From Pelobates cultripes (lineage: Eukaryota > Chordata > Amphibia > Anura > Pelobatidae): a DNA stretch of 64,000 bases. Location: positions 24,264,735 to 24,328,734 of the forward strand of contig OW240921.1 of NCBI GenBank assembly GCA_933207985.1, given 5' to 3'. The notes below the pieces were generated by a model, which saw only the letters and a program-made list of their open reading frames with translations, did no database searches and was not told the DNA's origin. This document shows, one piece after another, positions 10,396 through 20,429 of this stretch (positions are counted from its first letter, which is position 1; each line of letters opens with the position of its first letter). A program made the position numbers and the translations under genes.

Positions 10396-11905
10396 GATAA
10401 CCTTCCAAGACCCATGCTATGGAAGCAGACCCCCCCGGTCCCCTGGGCCCCCCCCCCCACTCCTCTCCCAGCGCCCCCGCCCCGAAGAAGTAGAGAGAAA
10501 AAGAGAGAAAACAAAAAAGGAAGAATTAGGTAACATGCTCATGTCTCGCACTGATAGGCTCACAACAAAATTCCTGGTCTTACTAATCGCCAGGTGTGAT
10601 TGGGGAGTACGACCCCTGTGGTCACCCACGCACTGCATCCGCGAGCGTCGTGGGTCCAAGTACCTAAATCCGTTTAACGCTGTAACGCTAGTGGAAATTA
10701 CTAGTGTGATCGATTTGTGTAACACCCTATCCCGATAATACCCAATCTCTATTAACAACTATAACCCCAGATATTTATCTTCACCTATCGGCTCTAACTT
10801 CCTCTCCCTCAGGCCTACCCCGAGCCCTGGATATCGCATACCCTTCCCACCCTCACTCTCTAGGCTCCCTTTGCAAAATAACCAATACGGGGGAGGCTAA
10901 TTCCAGTGTCTCCTCTAGTCCCCTATATACCGTCCTACCTGGCTGGAGATTCCCCCTCTAAGGCCTAGATACTTCTCCCTCCCTTCCCGAGAACTGTTAG
11001 TGGAGCCCCTGCCCCCAAGGTGATAGCCTTACCTGGGTCTGCCCCTAGTCAGGAGCGCTACCCATCCTCTGCATATTTTAAGTACCACCTGTCCTCGTCC
11101 CCCCTCTGCCTCCGCTCAGCCCCCATCCTCCCGGATTCCTGTGCTGCTCCCCCCGGGTGTTTTCACCCCTAGGGCCTGTGGGCCGTCCATGTCGAACCCA
11201 TCGTCTCCGTCTGATCCCCACCATCCTAAAGTCCCTTGAGCAGTCCCCTCTGCCCCTCCCCTGATCCGTCTCCCCGGGCTAGTACCTCCAGACTCCCAGC
11301 TCCCAACAGGTTGCTAAGTCCAACCGCTTCCCTGGGCCCTATGCCCTCGAGACCTCCCTCCTTGTCCCCCAGCTGCCATGTGGGAGGCCCACCTCTCCCG
11401 GTTCACTCCTCACCCCTCCGCACCCCGCGGGGAGATTGATAGCTCACTGCCTCCCTGGGCATGAGGGACACCTGGGCCGCGCTTCCCCCCCTGTCTCCAT
11501 GCACCGGGGCCTTGTGGTACCCCTTGCCATCTCGCCTCAGGGTCTCCCTCTACCCCGGAAGCCCCCATACTCTCTGTCCCCCATAACTGGGGTGCCCCTC
11601 TTCTCCCTCCGCTCTGTGTACTGCGAGCATCCTCATCCCCTCAGTCCAGTGGATTTGCACAGTCCAGGGTAGCGTTCCCTCCTCGGGGACTTAAATCTCA
11701 GACCTCCCTTCCCATCCCCTTTAGCCCTCCCCACCTAATGCCTAAGCCCTCCAGCAGGTGCATACCCTCCCCCTTATAGGGTAACTCTCTCACCCACAGC
11801 CTCCTCCCATCTGTCCCATGCCCGGTACCCGGCTGCAACATATCGCCCGGCATGTCTACCGCATGTGAGTGGTGGTCTCCTGGTATACGGCATCCTGTTC
11901 TGGCC
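10396..11905 (-). other. Unusually long ORF1-ORF2 spacer of the L1
   Basis: About 1.5 kb separates the two frames; mammalian L1 spacers are only tens of bases. The plus strand is strongly pyrimidine-rich (C and T runs at 10780-11700), so the sense strand is purine-rich. No domain is recognised in any frame. It could be a lineage-specific spacer, a translation-initiation region for ORF2, or a decayed or captured insert. Confidence 0.55.
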
Positions 11906-12886
11906 TCAGTGGCCTCCAGTTCCTGCTGTCCGCCACTCACTTGGCAGGTGCTGCAACTCCTCCATGGGCATCGGCACCGTCTGGATATTCAAAGGGGGCG
12001 CCAGTCCCAAATCATCAAAGAGACGCCTAGGGTCTCCCCCTAGCAGTAGCACATGCACCCGGCCATCCTTAAACACCATGAGACGGAAGGGGAACCCCCA
12101 TGCATAGCGTATGCTAGCCCAACATAGGGCCTCCGTAATAGGCTTCCACTCCCGCCGGCGCTGGAGTGTGCTGGGCGCCAGATCCTGATACAGGGCAATG
12201 GTGGCTCCTCCATATTTAATCTCCATATCTCTACTTTTGCGCAGCAGGGCTTCTTTGGTGGTATAGTGCAGAAAGCGGACAATGATGTCTCTGGGCGCGT
12301 TTCCGTCGGGGCGCCTGGTCCTTAGTGCCCGGTGCGCCCTCTCAAGCTGCCATTGGCTGTCTGAGATCTCTGGTAGGATTGGCTTAAAGATGGTGAGGAG
12401 GAGATCTGCCAGGGGTCCCTCTCCCTCTCTTTCAGGTAGCCCCCTGACCCGCAGATTATTGCGCCGGGATCTGTTTGCTGCATCCTCCAGCGCCAAATCC
12501 ACTTCATATAGGCGCGTGGTGAGAGTGTTTACTTGTGTCACTACATCATTATGCGCCCGCACAGTCTCCTCCATCCGCTCCTCTAGCTGCCCCGTTCTGG
12601 CGCCAAGCGCCTGCAGCTCTGTCTGCAGGACTGTCGTGGACCGCTCAATTTCCCCAGCTAGATATACTTTTAATTCTGCCAGCTTTGCTAATATGGTTGC
12701 TGTATCTCCCTGGGTCGGTTCCACCTCCTCCCCACTGCGCGGCGGGGTCCGGGAAGGAGTGCGGCCTTCCCCGGCGCCATTTTGTGCCTCTGCAGGGCCC
12801 CCCTTACTTCCCAGCATCAGGTCGAGGACCGAGGCTGCAGACACCATACCTTTTTTGGAGCTCTTCTTGGGGTTTCGTTTCTCCAT
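11906..12886 (-). CDS. L1 ORF1 protein (RNA-binding chaperone), intact frame
   Basis: A 326-residue frame from ATG to stop with no interruption. ORF1 proteins of the L1 clade form trimers, bind the LINE RNA and make up the bulk of the retrotransposition particle. Visible layout: a basic N-terminus (residues 2-12), a low-complexity Gly/Pro segment (25-58), a heptad-rich coiled coil (about 62-138), the start of an RRM with RRNNLRVRGLPE (141-152), and a basic C-terminal domain containing RDIIVRF and a GF/PFRL region (about 205-290). The size and order fit an L1 ORF1, not an ORF1 of the zinc-finger type. The start is the first ATG after a GC-rich leader of 115 bp. The partner ORF2 in this copy is dead, so any protein would act only in trans. 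Confidence 0.85.
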   Translation of the reverse strand: MEKRNPKKSSKKGMVSAASVLDLMLGSKGGPAEAQNGAGEGRTPSRTPPRSGEEVEPTQGDTATILAKLAELKVYLAGEIERSTTVLQTELQALGARTGQLEERMEETVRAHNDVVTQVNTLTTRLYEVDLALEDAANRSRRNNLRVRGLPEREGEGPLADLLLTIFKPILPEISDSQWQLERAHRALRTRRPDGNAPRDIIVRFLHYTTKEALLRKSRDMEIKYGGATIALYQDLAPSTLQRRREWKPITEALCWASIRYAWGFPFRLMVFKDGRVHVLLLGGDPRRLFDDLGLAPPLNIQTVPMPMEELQHLPSEWRTAGTGGH

Positions 12887-13001
12887 CCTAGGAGGGTGTT
12901 CAGCTTCCGAAAAAGTGCTGTAAGAAGCTATTTAACAGCGTCGTCGGAGCAGAGCTTCACCCCGCCACGTCTAGCCCGCTCCGAGGTTAGGCCATGCCCC
13001 C
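12887..13001 (-). promoter_or_regulatory. L1 5' leader and probable internal promoter
   Basis: A GC- and CpG-rich stretch of 115 bp between the 13-bp target duplication and the ORF1 ATG. LINEs carry an internal RNA polymerase II promoter in this position; that role is inferred from position only. Confidence 0.5.
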
Positions 13002-13014
13002 TGATGATTTTTTA

Positions 13015-13092
13015 ATGTTATATTTCTTTGCTGCTGAGGGAAATAAAGAAAGAGTGCAGCATAATAGGAGCCTCCGTGTCATTAATAAAATC
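13015..13092. repeat. DIRS right inverted terminal repeat, outer part
   Basis: Continues the repeat broken at 6816. It matches the reverse complement of 4609-4690, including TTGCTGCTGAGGGAAATAAA and GCAGCATAATAGGAGCCTC. The match ends at AATAAAATCA (13092). Confidence 0.8.
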
Positions 13093-13434
13093 ATGACTTT
13101 ACATCATGAAATAGTAAAATCTGGTCATTTATACATGCCTTCCAACTGTACCAGTTTAGACAGGGCAGGTAAGTTTTGAGGTCCTGTCCCACTACCCAAG
13201 TTTTGTTCCATGGTGTCCCACATCTGAAGGCCCAAGCGAACTGTCTAATCATTTCATATTAGTAGCCAAAATATCAACAAGAAGTTAGTATTGTAATTAA
13301 ACAACATGCATAGATATGTGACCCTAAAACAGTTTATATGAAAATTGCACAGTTTTCACTATAGTTAAAAAGGGCAGCAAACCTCCTTAACCAAATCACA
13401 CATGACTACCCTAAGCATAATTCTTCTCATCCCC
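13093..13434. other. Gene-less spacer
   Basis: No gene or repeat recognised. Confidence 0.4.
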
Positions 13435-13500
13435 ATGATGTTGTAGCCCATATGTCATGGGATTTACTTGTATCCCATGACATATGGGCTACAACATCAT
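13435..13500. repeat. Perfect 29-bp stem hairpin with 8-nt loop
   Basis: Arms 13435-13463 and 13472-13500 are exact reverse complements; the loop is TTACTTGT (13464-13471). The arm reads ATGATGTTGTAGCCCATATG and continues nine bases. Perfect pairing suggests a recent origin or selection. It is too short and too perfect for the other MITEs in the window, and no target duplication is apparent. Confidence 0.9.
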
Positions 13501-14984
13501 AACCAAAGTAACCCAAGGCAGTGGGACATCAGTCACAAGTCTTGACTGCCCTACTAGACCTGGGACATTTGGGTAATAGCCTTGTAATGTCATACATTGT
13601 CATCAGTACTGGATAGGAACCCATATTCCTCCCTATGTGGCCTTTCTATGGTATCTCGCTCTGTGACTCCAGAGGATATACCTAAAATATACGGCCCACT
13701 AGTGAGAGTGCTCACAGCACAAGAACATCTGCAGAACTATACTAATATAGAGTCGTCTGTTTAGTGAGTAATTTGTAAGTCACAACTGGCATAATGTATC
13801 ATGCATAACAAGTCGCCAGACTGGACCTAGTAAATAAGATGGCCGAATGTGTCTCTTTGAAGCTCCTGATATTTTGGGTCAAAATCCAGCAAAAACTACG
13901 TAAATGTTGTCTGGTGAAATCCTGTACTAACTGCAACCCTTCATTGGTACAACCTGCACCATAATCTGTCTGAATCGTGTTGCCTTGCCGTGTACTCACT
14001 GCATGAAAAGCTGTGGCCTACCGTGGCTTGCTGCCTGAAGGCTGGGAGAGGCGGCCGGTCTCCCGGCTTGGGCATAAGTCTCTCAGAAATGCACACAAAG
14101 CTTGTCACACCCCCTCTGAACCGATGGGGGATATCCCAGTCCATGCTAGGAAAGCCTGTACCTCTGCCATACCGGAAAATAATCTAGCTGATTCTGCAAC
14201 AGAGAGTGACAACCACAATGGCTGCTTCATCAGAGCTCTTACCCTATCCAGCAGATCCAGAGGACCTGAAGTGCAGAGTGCTCTTCTGTGCCAGGTTTGA
14301 AGCTCTCTGCAATGTCTTCTGGCAACACATAAGCTGCTGAACTCACAATCCCCACAATCTTTGCAGAAGCGGCAACCCAGAGTGATGCTTAGGCTGACTA
14401 TGCTTCCTCCGAAGTGGGAGCCCAAACGGAGCCACATCCTACTCACCGTCCACGTACCGGAGAGTTCTCAGACTCCTGAAGCTCCCGCTGCCCACGATCC
14501 TGCTCAATGGAGGAGAAGGACCCTTGGACATAGGGAACAGGCTCCCCTTAAGGCCCGGCCTCGAGGCCGTGCAGAACTGTCGCCTTGCAGTGCACAAAAT
14601 CACCAGTATCAGACCTGGATACTTCAGTGGTGCCCAAGGGGGACGAGAAATGAAAGCATGCCTGACTTGGAGATGAACTTTCCGACACGGCCTCCCTATG
14701 GAATTGGCTGACTTCAAATTGGCAACTTTCATGTGCACTCAAAGCAGTCTCCTTTTTATTCAGTGCTGAGATAGTTCACTTCTCCTGTTAATCCCCAGCA
14801 GTTTAATTTTGTTCTCTACTTTAATTTATTGTTTATTCATTCTAAGCTTGATTAACCCGTGACATCACACCTATATACAGTTATATATGCATTTATATTT
14901 CATTATCGTGCAAACACACATGTCCAGTAGACCTATTGCTAGTTTTACCACCTGTGCAACTCATGTATAACTAACACTATTGGT
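13501..14984 (+). other. Spacer with a decayed retroelement-like segment (about 13990-14740)
   Basis: Most of the stretch shows nothing. Between about 13990 and 14740 the sequence is richer in GC and has several short open frames, with CACAATGGCTGCTTCATCAG at about 14215, similar in style to the segment near 50500. I cannot assign a domain, so the retroelement label is tentative. Confidence 0.3.
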
Positions 14985-15310
14985 TTAAAGGACCACTATA
15001 GTGCCAGGAAAACAAACTTGTTTTCCTGGCACTATGTAGTGCTTAGGTCCCCCCTTCACCCTCATGGCCTCCCTCCCGCTAGGTTGAAGCCGCGAGTGCA
15101 TTCAAACAGTCCATAGGATAGCATTACTCAATACTTTCCTATGGACATCAGCGTCTTCTCACTGTGACTTTCACAGTGAGAATTGCAGAAGCGGCCCCTA
15201 GTGGCTGTTAGTGAGACAGCCACTAGAGGCTAGATTAACCCTCAGTGTAAACTGCTATGTTTTCCGCTGCATGGTTAAAACTAGAGGGACCTGGCACCCA
15301 GACCACTTAC
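14985..15310 (-). mobile_element. TTAA-type multi-hairpin MITE, first half, split by CR1
   Basis: Starts TTAAAGGACCACTATAGTGC and follows the order of 58651-59151 in reverse orientation: the GTGCCAGGAAAAC hairpin, the CTTTCCTATG segment, the CTCACTGTGA hairpin, the CCACTAGAGG hairpin, and finally GGCACCCAGACCACTT. At 15310 it is cut in the loop of the last hairpin by the CR1 3' tail. The missing end is at 22917-22961. Confidence 0.75.
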
Positions 15311-16313
15311 ATAGTTACATAGTTACATAGCTGAAAAGAGAATTGCGTCCATCAAGTTCAGCCTTCCTCACATTTGTTTTTTGCTGTTGATCCAAAAGAA
15401 GGCAAAAAAAAAGTTTGAAGCACAATTTTGCAGCAAGCTAGGAAAAAAATTCCTTCTTGACCCCAGAATGGCAGCCAGATTTATCCTTGGATCAAGCAGT
15501 TATTACCCTACATTGAAAGATTATATCCTTGAATATTCTTTTTTTGCAAGTATGCATCTAGTAGCTGTTTGAACATCTGTATGGACTCTGATAAAACCAC
15601 TTCTTCAGGCAGAGAATTCCACATCCTTATTGTTCTTACAGTAAAATAAAAAACCTTTCCTTTGCCTTAGACGAAATCTTCTTTCTTCCAGTCTAGACGC
15701 ATGACCTTGTGTCCTATGTAAAGTCCGGTTTGTGAATAGATTTCCACACAATGGTTTGTATTGGCCCCGAATATATTTGTATAATGTTATCATATCCCCT
15801 CTCAGGCGACGTTTTTCTAAACTAAATAGGTTTAAATTTGTTAACCTTTGTTAACCTTTCTTCAAATAGCTTTTATTAATTTTGTAGCCCGCCTCTGCAC
15901 TTTTTCTAGTGCCATAATATCCTTCTTTTGTAAAGAGGCAAAATGATATTCTCGTCCCGAGAATGAATGCCCTTTTTCATGCATGACAATACCTTACTGG
16001 CCTTGGCCACTGCTGATTGACATTGCATATTGTTGCATAGTTTGTTGTCTATAACAATTCCCAAGTCCTTTTCGTGTGTTGTTATCCCTAATTCGCTTCC
16101 ATTAAGGGTATACGTTGCTTGTGTATTCTTTATGCCGAAGTGCCCAGTCCCCCAGTCTATCTAAATCCCTCTGCAGCAAAGTAATATCTTGCTCACATTG
16201 TAATATCTTGCTCACATTGTATTATTTTACAGAGTTTTGTGTCATCTGCAAACACTGAAACATGACTTTCAATGCTGTCTTCAAGATCATTTATAAACAT
16301 GTTAAATAGAAGG
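15311..16313 (-). pseudogene. CR1-type LINE, RT end and ORF2 C-terminus (3' part)
   Basis: The minus-strand LINE ends at the left in a short tandem tail of ACATAGTT units (15311-15340), the 3' hallmark of CR1-like elements, which lack poly(A). Reading from 16313 leftwards, the frame shows LLFNMFINDLEDSIESH and FADDTKL, the catalytic RT box. After frameshifts comes the conserved C-terminal segment RRLRGDMITLYKYIRGQ (about 15810-15760) and RLRQRKGFLFY. Multiple frame breaks make it a pseudogene. The remainder of the same element resumes at 21483. Confidence 0.8.
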
Positions 16314-17481
16314 TGTGACAGAACCCTCTGTCTGCTGGATTTTTGCCCGTTCGTCTGTTTGTCCCCCGTTCGTATGAATGGCTGGTTTCTATAGCCCAGC
16401 CATTCGAATGACTCTTTTTCCCGAACAAATCTGCCGAACGAACGGCCACCCAAGTGAGGAGTGTGCTGCTGGTTAACAAAGTGATCCCCATTAGAACGTT
16501 GTGGTTAACCGCAGACACTTCTCAATTAAACCGAACTCAGGGTGGTCGTCGTTCGTATGTCGACCACGAGGCAGCGGCCATTTTAAATCATGCGAACGCC
16601 CAGCGGTGTTTGGCTCTATTTCTATGGAACTGAAAACGGACACTTTTTCTGCCGAACACCGCTGAAACAAGGGAACGCCTGGCTGCCTCCACGAAAGCAT
16701 GCGAACACCGGCCGTTCGGGAGATTGAGAGCATACAAAAGACTTAACCCAGATAGCCCTCCCATGGAGTCATTCGTATACCGAAAGACTGAAAGAACTTT
16801 GACTCCATGGCGATTGAACTATGTGTGTGGGATCTGAGCGCTATTCGCTAATAATATGCACTCAGATCCAGGCTATCTGGGGACATGTAATACGAATGGG
16901 AAATGTTCAGTTTTCGTGTAGTTATGTATTTTTATGTCTTTTATTATTTTGTGTCTAAGATGGCGACTGTCCTTGTCCTGGAGTTAATTGAGTTACTTGG
17001 TAATTAACTCCAGGACAGAGGGGAGGGAATCAGAATGCACTGTGGGTAAAATATGTGACTGTGTGTCTGAAATGTCCTTCTATCTGTCTGTAGTTTAAGT
17101 TTCCCATTTGGTCCCCTAGGGGAGTGTCCACCAGGTGGGAGACCTGCATAAATACGGGCAGGTAGCCCACAGTAAAACCAGATCTTATTTGACCCTCAAT
17201 GCGGAGCTTCTGTCTCGTTATTGGGGGGATTTCTTCTTCACGCTTAGAGACTGCTGGATGGAACGAAAGCCGCTTTGGGGATATTATTGTTCGACGGTTA
17301 CTAGCAGTTCGTTTATTGCCGTTCGAGAGTTTGGAGCCGTTCGTGGATTTCGATCGGGAGATTACCGCTTCCCCTGCATTGGGTTCGTGTGTTGCAGAGT
17401 AAGCGAACGGAGACTGTACTGCAGCCGGGGAAGGTTTACTAAACGGCGGTTTGGCTTAAAGACACTGGAGGTGTCTTAACA
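16314..17481 (+). repeat. 5' LTR of the gypsy element
   Basis: 1168 bp from TGTGACAG to GTCTTAACA. A candidate TATA-like CATAAATAC lies near 17146. Near 16975-17016 two 15-bp arms (GTCCTGGAGTTAATT and its complement) form a perfect hairpin with a 12-nt loop. About twenty TTCG- or CGAA-type sites occur, including GTTCG and CGAACG motifs, many in CpG context. Confidence 0.85.
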
Positions 17482-17483
17482 AT

Positions 17484-17500
17484 TGGTGGCAGCGGTGGGA
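17484..17500 (+). promoter_or_regulatory. Candidate primer-binding site
   Basis: TGGTGGCAGCGGTGGGA begins two bases after the LTR. A PBS starts with TGG because tRNAs end in CCA. The string resembles the complement of a tRNA-Leu 3' end but not exactly, so the tRNA identity is uncertain. Confidence 0.55.
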
Positions 17501-17534
17501 TGAATCCTACAGCACTGGAGGTCAGCTACAAGAG

Positions 17535-19358
17535 ATGCAGTACGAGGAATTAAGGCGTGCTACACTTAAGGACATATTGGAACGCCGAGGAAGGTCAGCA
17601 AGCAATTTAAAGAAACGGGAGATTATTGCTTTGCTAATGGAGATGGATGCAGCAACGGGAATGGAAAGAGTCAACGTGCCCAGTACCTTGGATTTAACAC
17701 CCGAGGAAATACAATTCAACCGGGCAGTGCAAATAAGGCTGGCACATTTTGGCCCCAACCCCTCAGCTGACATCGTGGTTCGTGTGCAGGCAGCAGTTGC
17801 AGCACAGCAGGCGCTCCGGGAAAGAGGAGCTGCAGCAGCAGAGGTACCGTATGACAATAATGTGGTTGCTAGAAAGAAGGTACCTTTTGCTGCATTTAAA
17901 AATTTTGTGGAAACGGAGGGAGAGATTGATGGATTTTTGGCAGACTTTGAGAGGCAGTGTGCGCTACATCAGGTACCTGCAGATGAATGGGTCACCATCC
18001 TCTCTGGGAAATTATCTGGCCGGGCTAGTGAAGCTTTTCGGGCCATCCCAGGGGAAGAGATCACCAGCTACCGGGCTGTGAAAGAGGCGCTCCTAGCCAG
18101 GTATGCGGTGACCCCAGAGGCGTACAGGCGGAGGTTTAGAGAAACCAACAAGCTGGTTGGGGACTCTTATGTGGAATGGGCCTGCAGAGTCCATCGTACC
18201 GCAGCCCACTGGATGGCTGGATGCCAAGCGGTAACTGGGGAGGAGGTATTACAAGTGTTCCTGCTGGAGCACTGTTTTGATAGACTACCTGCTGGGGTCC
18301 GGGAATGGGTCAGAGATAGAAAACCCTCTACCCTACCCGAGGCTGCCCGTCTGGCAGACGAATACACAGATGCCCGCAAGTTGGATGGTACAGCTGCTAA
18401 AGCCCCTGCCAGACTGGAGTATCGACCAGCAGTAATACCCGCTCCTTCAGTCTACCAACCCCCAGTACACCGTACCCCAGCCGCACCACCAGCTAACAAT
18501 TATGTGCAGCCAGCCCGATTTAATGCCCGTGAGTATTCCCAACCCATCCGGTGCTTTGGGTGCAAGCAGTTGGGGCACAAGCGTCCTGAGTGCCCACTGA
18601 ACAGTGCCAACCAGGCTCAGTCCTGGAGGAGACCAGTTAATGGAAACCAGCGCCCACCTCAGCCTGCTGCTCACTGCCTAGAGCAGGAGGAATTCTGGGG
18701 CATCCTACACGAGGCAGACCCAGTGCAAGCAGCTCACCAGGATAATCGCCAGCAACATCGGCAAACTGTGAAGCTGAATGGCAGAGTGGTAAATGGGCTG
18801 AGAGACACAGGAGCCACGATGACACTGCTCCAAAAGAACTTGGTCTCGGAGCATCAGCACACTGGGGACACTGTGGCAGTAAGGGTAGCAGGGGGTGCCG
18901 TGTTTCGCTTACCTGTTGCCCGGGTACATTTGGATTGGGGAGTGGGCGCTAGACATGTGGATGTGGGGGTGATGAAGGACTTGCCCGCAGATGTTCTTTT
19001 GGGAAACGATTTGGCCCCTTTGGTTTCAGCCTATGCTCCGATGGGCCCTGCGGATGTGAACCCAGTGACCACCCGTGCCCAGACCCATGCTGCCGGAACC
19101 AGCCCACTTGCTGATGAGACCCAGGTAAGATCTCCTTCCCCGACTGGTACCCCAGATCAGGTCCCCTTAAGCTGGGATTCCCCAGAGGAGTTTGGGAGGG
19201 AAACCCGGGCAGATCCGACCCTCCAAAGATACAAAGACAGGGCAGATGCTGGAGAGGAAGGAATAGATGGGGAAGGTATGAGTGGGTTGGGGACAGGTTA
19301 TATAGGATCCCTAAACCTTCCCAGAAGAGTGTTGCCTCTCCGCCGAATCGCCAGTTAG
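17535..19358 (+). CDS. Gypsy gag-protease polyprotein (Gmr1-like)
   Basis: An uninterrupted 607-residue frame starting 35 bp after the primer-binding site. It would build the virus-like particle and process it. Visible layout: residues 8-40 resemble a SAP helix-turn-helix (LKDILERRGR...KKREIIALLMEM); about 118-190 is the capsid N-terminal part; about 195-280 resembles a SCAN domain (RRRFRETNKL, VFLLEHCFDRLPAGVREWVR); 340-353 is a CX2CX4HX4C zinc knuckle (CFGCKQLGHKRPEC); 424-427 is DTGA, the aspartic protease active site, with DVLLGNDL at about 486-493. The last 20 or so residues are out of frame after a small indel near 19300; the integrase frame starts at the stop. The SCAN domain of vertebrate zinc-finger proteins is known to derive from a Gmr1-like gag. 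Confidence 0.85.
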   Translation: MQYEELRRATLKDILERRGRSASNLKKREIIALLMEMDAATGMERVNVPSTLDLTPEEIQFNRAVQIRLAHFGPNPSADIVVRVQAAVAAQQALRERGAAAAEVPYDNNVVARKKVPFAAFKNFVETEGEIDGFLADFERQCALHQVPADEWVTILSGKLSGRASEAFRAIPGEEITSYRAVKEALLARYAVTPEAYRRRFRETNKLVGDSYVEWACRVHRTAAHWMAGCQAVTGEEVLQVFLLEHCFDRLPAGVREWVRDRKPSTLPEAARLADEYTDARKLDGTAAKAPARLEYRPAVIPAPSVYQPPVHRTPAAPPANNYVQPARFNAREYSQPIRCFGCKQLGHKRPECPLNSANQAQSWRRPVNGNQRPPQPAAHCLEQEEFWGILHEADPVQAAHQDNRQQHRQTVKLNGRVVNGLRDTGATMTLLQKNLVSEHQHTGDTVAVRVAGGAVFRLPVARVHLDWGVGARHVDVGVMKDLPADVLLGNDLAPLVSAYAPMGPADVNPVTTRAQTHAAGTSPLADETQVRSPSPTGTPDQVPLSWDSPEEFGRETRADPTLQRYKDRADAGEEGIDGEGMSGLGTGYIGSLNLPRRVLPLRRIAS

Positions 19359-20429
19359 TGGTACCTGCAAAGTACCGGCAGGAGATTCTGCGGATAGGGC
19401 ATGATGTTCCATTAGCTGGACATCTAGGGTCCCGCCGCACAGCCTATAGGATATCACAGAATTTCTTTTGGCCAAACTTCAACCAGGCTGTGCGGATGTA
19501 CTGCAGCACGTGTGACACATGTCAACGGGTAGGAAAGCGGGGGGACCACCCTAAGGCTAGGCTATTATCGATGCCTATTATAGGGGAGCCCTTTGCCCGC
19601 ATAGCCGTTGATATCGTGGGTCCACTGGCCAGGGCCATCCGGTAAAAAGTATGTTCTTACCGTGGTGGACTATGCCACCCGCTATCCAGAGGCAGTAGCG
19701 CTGTCTAACATAGAGGCAGAGACGGTTGCTGACGCCCTGGTTAGAATCTTTACTAGGGTCGGGTTCCCTAAGGAGATTCTCTCCGACCAGGGAACCCAAT
19801 TCACCGCTGTGCTCACCCAGCAGCTGTGGAAGGTGTGTGGCATTAAGCCGTTACTTAGCTCACCCTACCACCCACAGACTAACGGTCTCTGCGAGCGCTT
19901 TAACGGTACCCTCAAACAGATGCTGAGGACCTTTACAGACACTTGCAGAGACTGGGAGAGATTCCTGCCTCATCTATTATTTTCTTATAGAGAGGTGCCC
20001 CAGGAATCTACTGGGTTCTCCCCCTTTGAGCTGCTGTATGGGAGAAGGGTCCGCGGACCCCTAGATCTCATTAGAGGCCACTGGGAGGGGGAGACGGAGC
20101 AGGAAGGGACCCCCATAGTACCATATGTTCTGGAACTCCGGGACCGCATGGAGAAACTGTCCCTGATGGTAAGGGAGAATCTCCAGGCGGCCCAGGGGAG
20201 ACAGAAGAGATGGTACGATCAGGGTGCCCGACAGCGGGTCTTCCAGGTTGGGCAAAAGGTATTGGTGCTCAAACCTGTGAAGGCCAACAAGATGCAAGCA
20301 TCTTGGCAGGGCCCGTACAAGGTAGTGGCGCAGATCTGCGACACTACTTACTTGATAGCCAGCTGTGCAGATGAGAGGATCCAGCGGTCCTTTCATGTGA
20401 ACATGCTGAAAGTACCAGGAGAGACCTGA
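19358..20429 (+). pseudogene. Gypsy integrase (HHCC, DDE core, GPY module), one frameshift
   Basis: Integrase inserts the cDNA into chromosomes. The first part (19358-19645) contains HDVPLAGH and CSTCDTC, the zinc-binding HHCC region. A frameshift at about 19633-19645 separates it from 19608-20429, which carries the catalytic aspartates (VVDYAT, LSDQGTQF) and glutamate (GLCERFNGTLKQML), followed by a GPYKVV stretch and HVNMLK, typical of the GPY/F C-terminal module. All three catalytic residues are visible. The stop is at 20427-20429, and RT sequence follows after about 100 bp in another frame. Confidence 0.85.

Larger units (their letters stand above)
6817..13001 (-). mobile_element. Near full-length L1-clade LINE inserted in DIRS terminus
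   Basis: Boundaries are set by a perfect 13-bp target duplication (6804-6816 and 13002-13014). The 3' end lies at the left with a poly(A) tract (poly-T on the plus strand from 6817) and an AATAAAG upstream of it. Order on the minus strand: 5' leader (13001-12887), ORF1 (12886-11906), a long spacer (11905-10396), ORF2 (10395-7379) and 3' UTR (7378-6817). The full length of about 6.2 kb and an A/T-rich target site are typical of L1 retrotransposition. ORF1 is open but ORF2 is broken, so the copy itself is immobile. Confidence 0.88.

Noticed and set aside
12282..12923. 213-codon plus-strand frame opposite L1 ORF1
   Set aside because: Shadow of the minus-strand ORF1, which has recognisable domains.
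14105..14742. Overlapping open frames on both strands as a possible host gene
   Set aside because: Each is short, with no domain, and neither strand is favoured. Kept only as a tentative retroelement remnant.
18949..19440. 163-codon minus-strand frame opposite gag
   Set aside because: Shadow of gag-protease; no domain.
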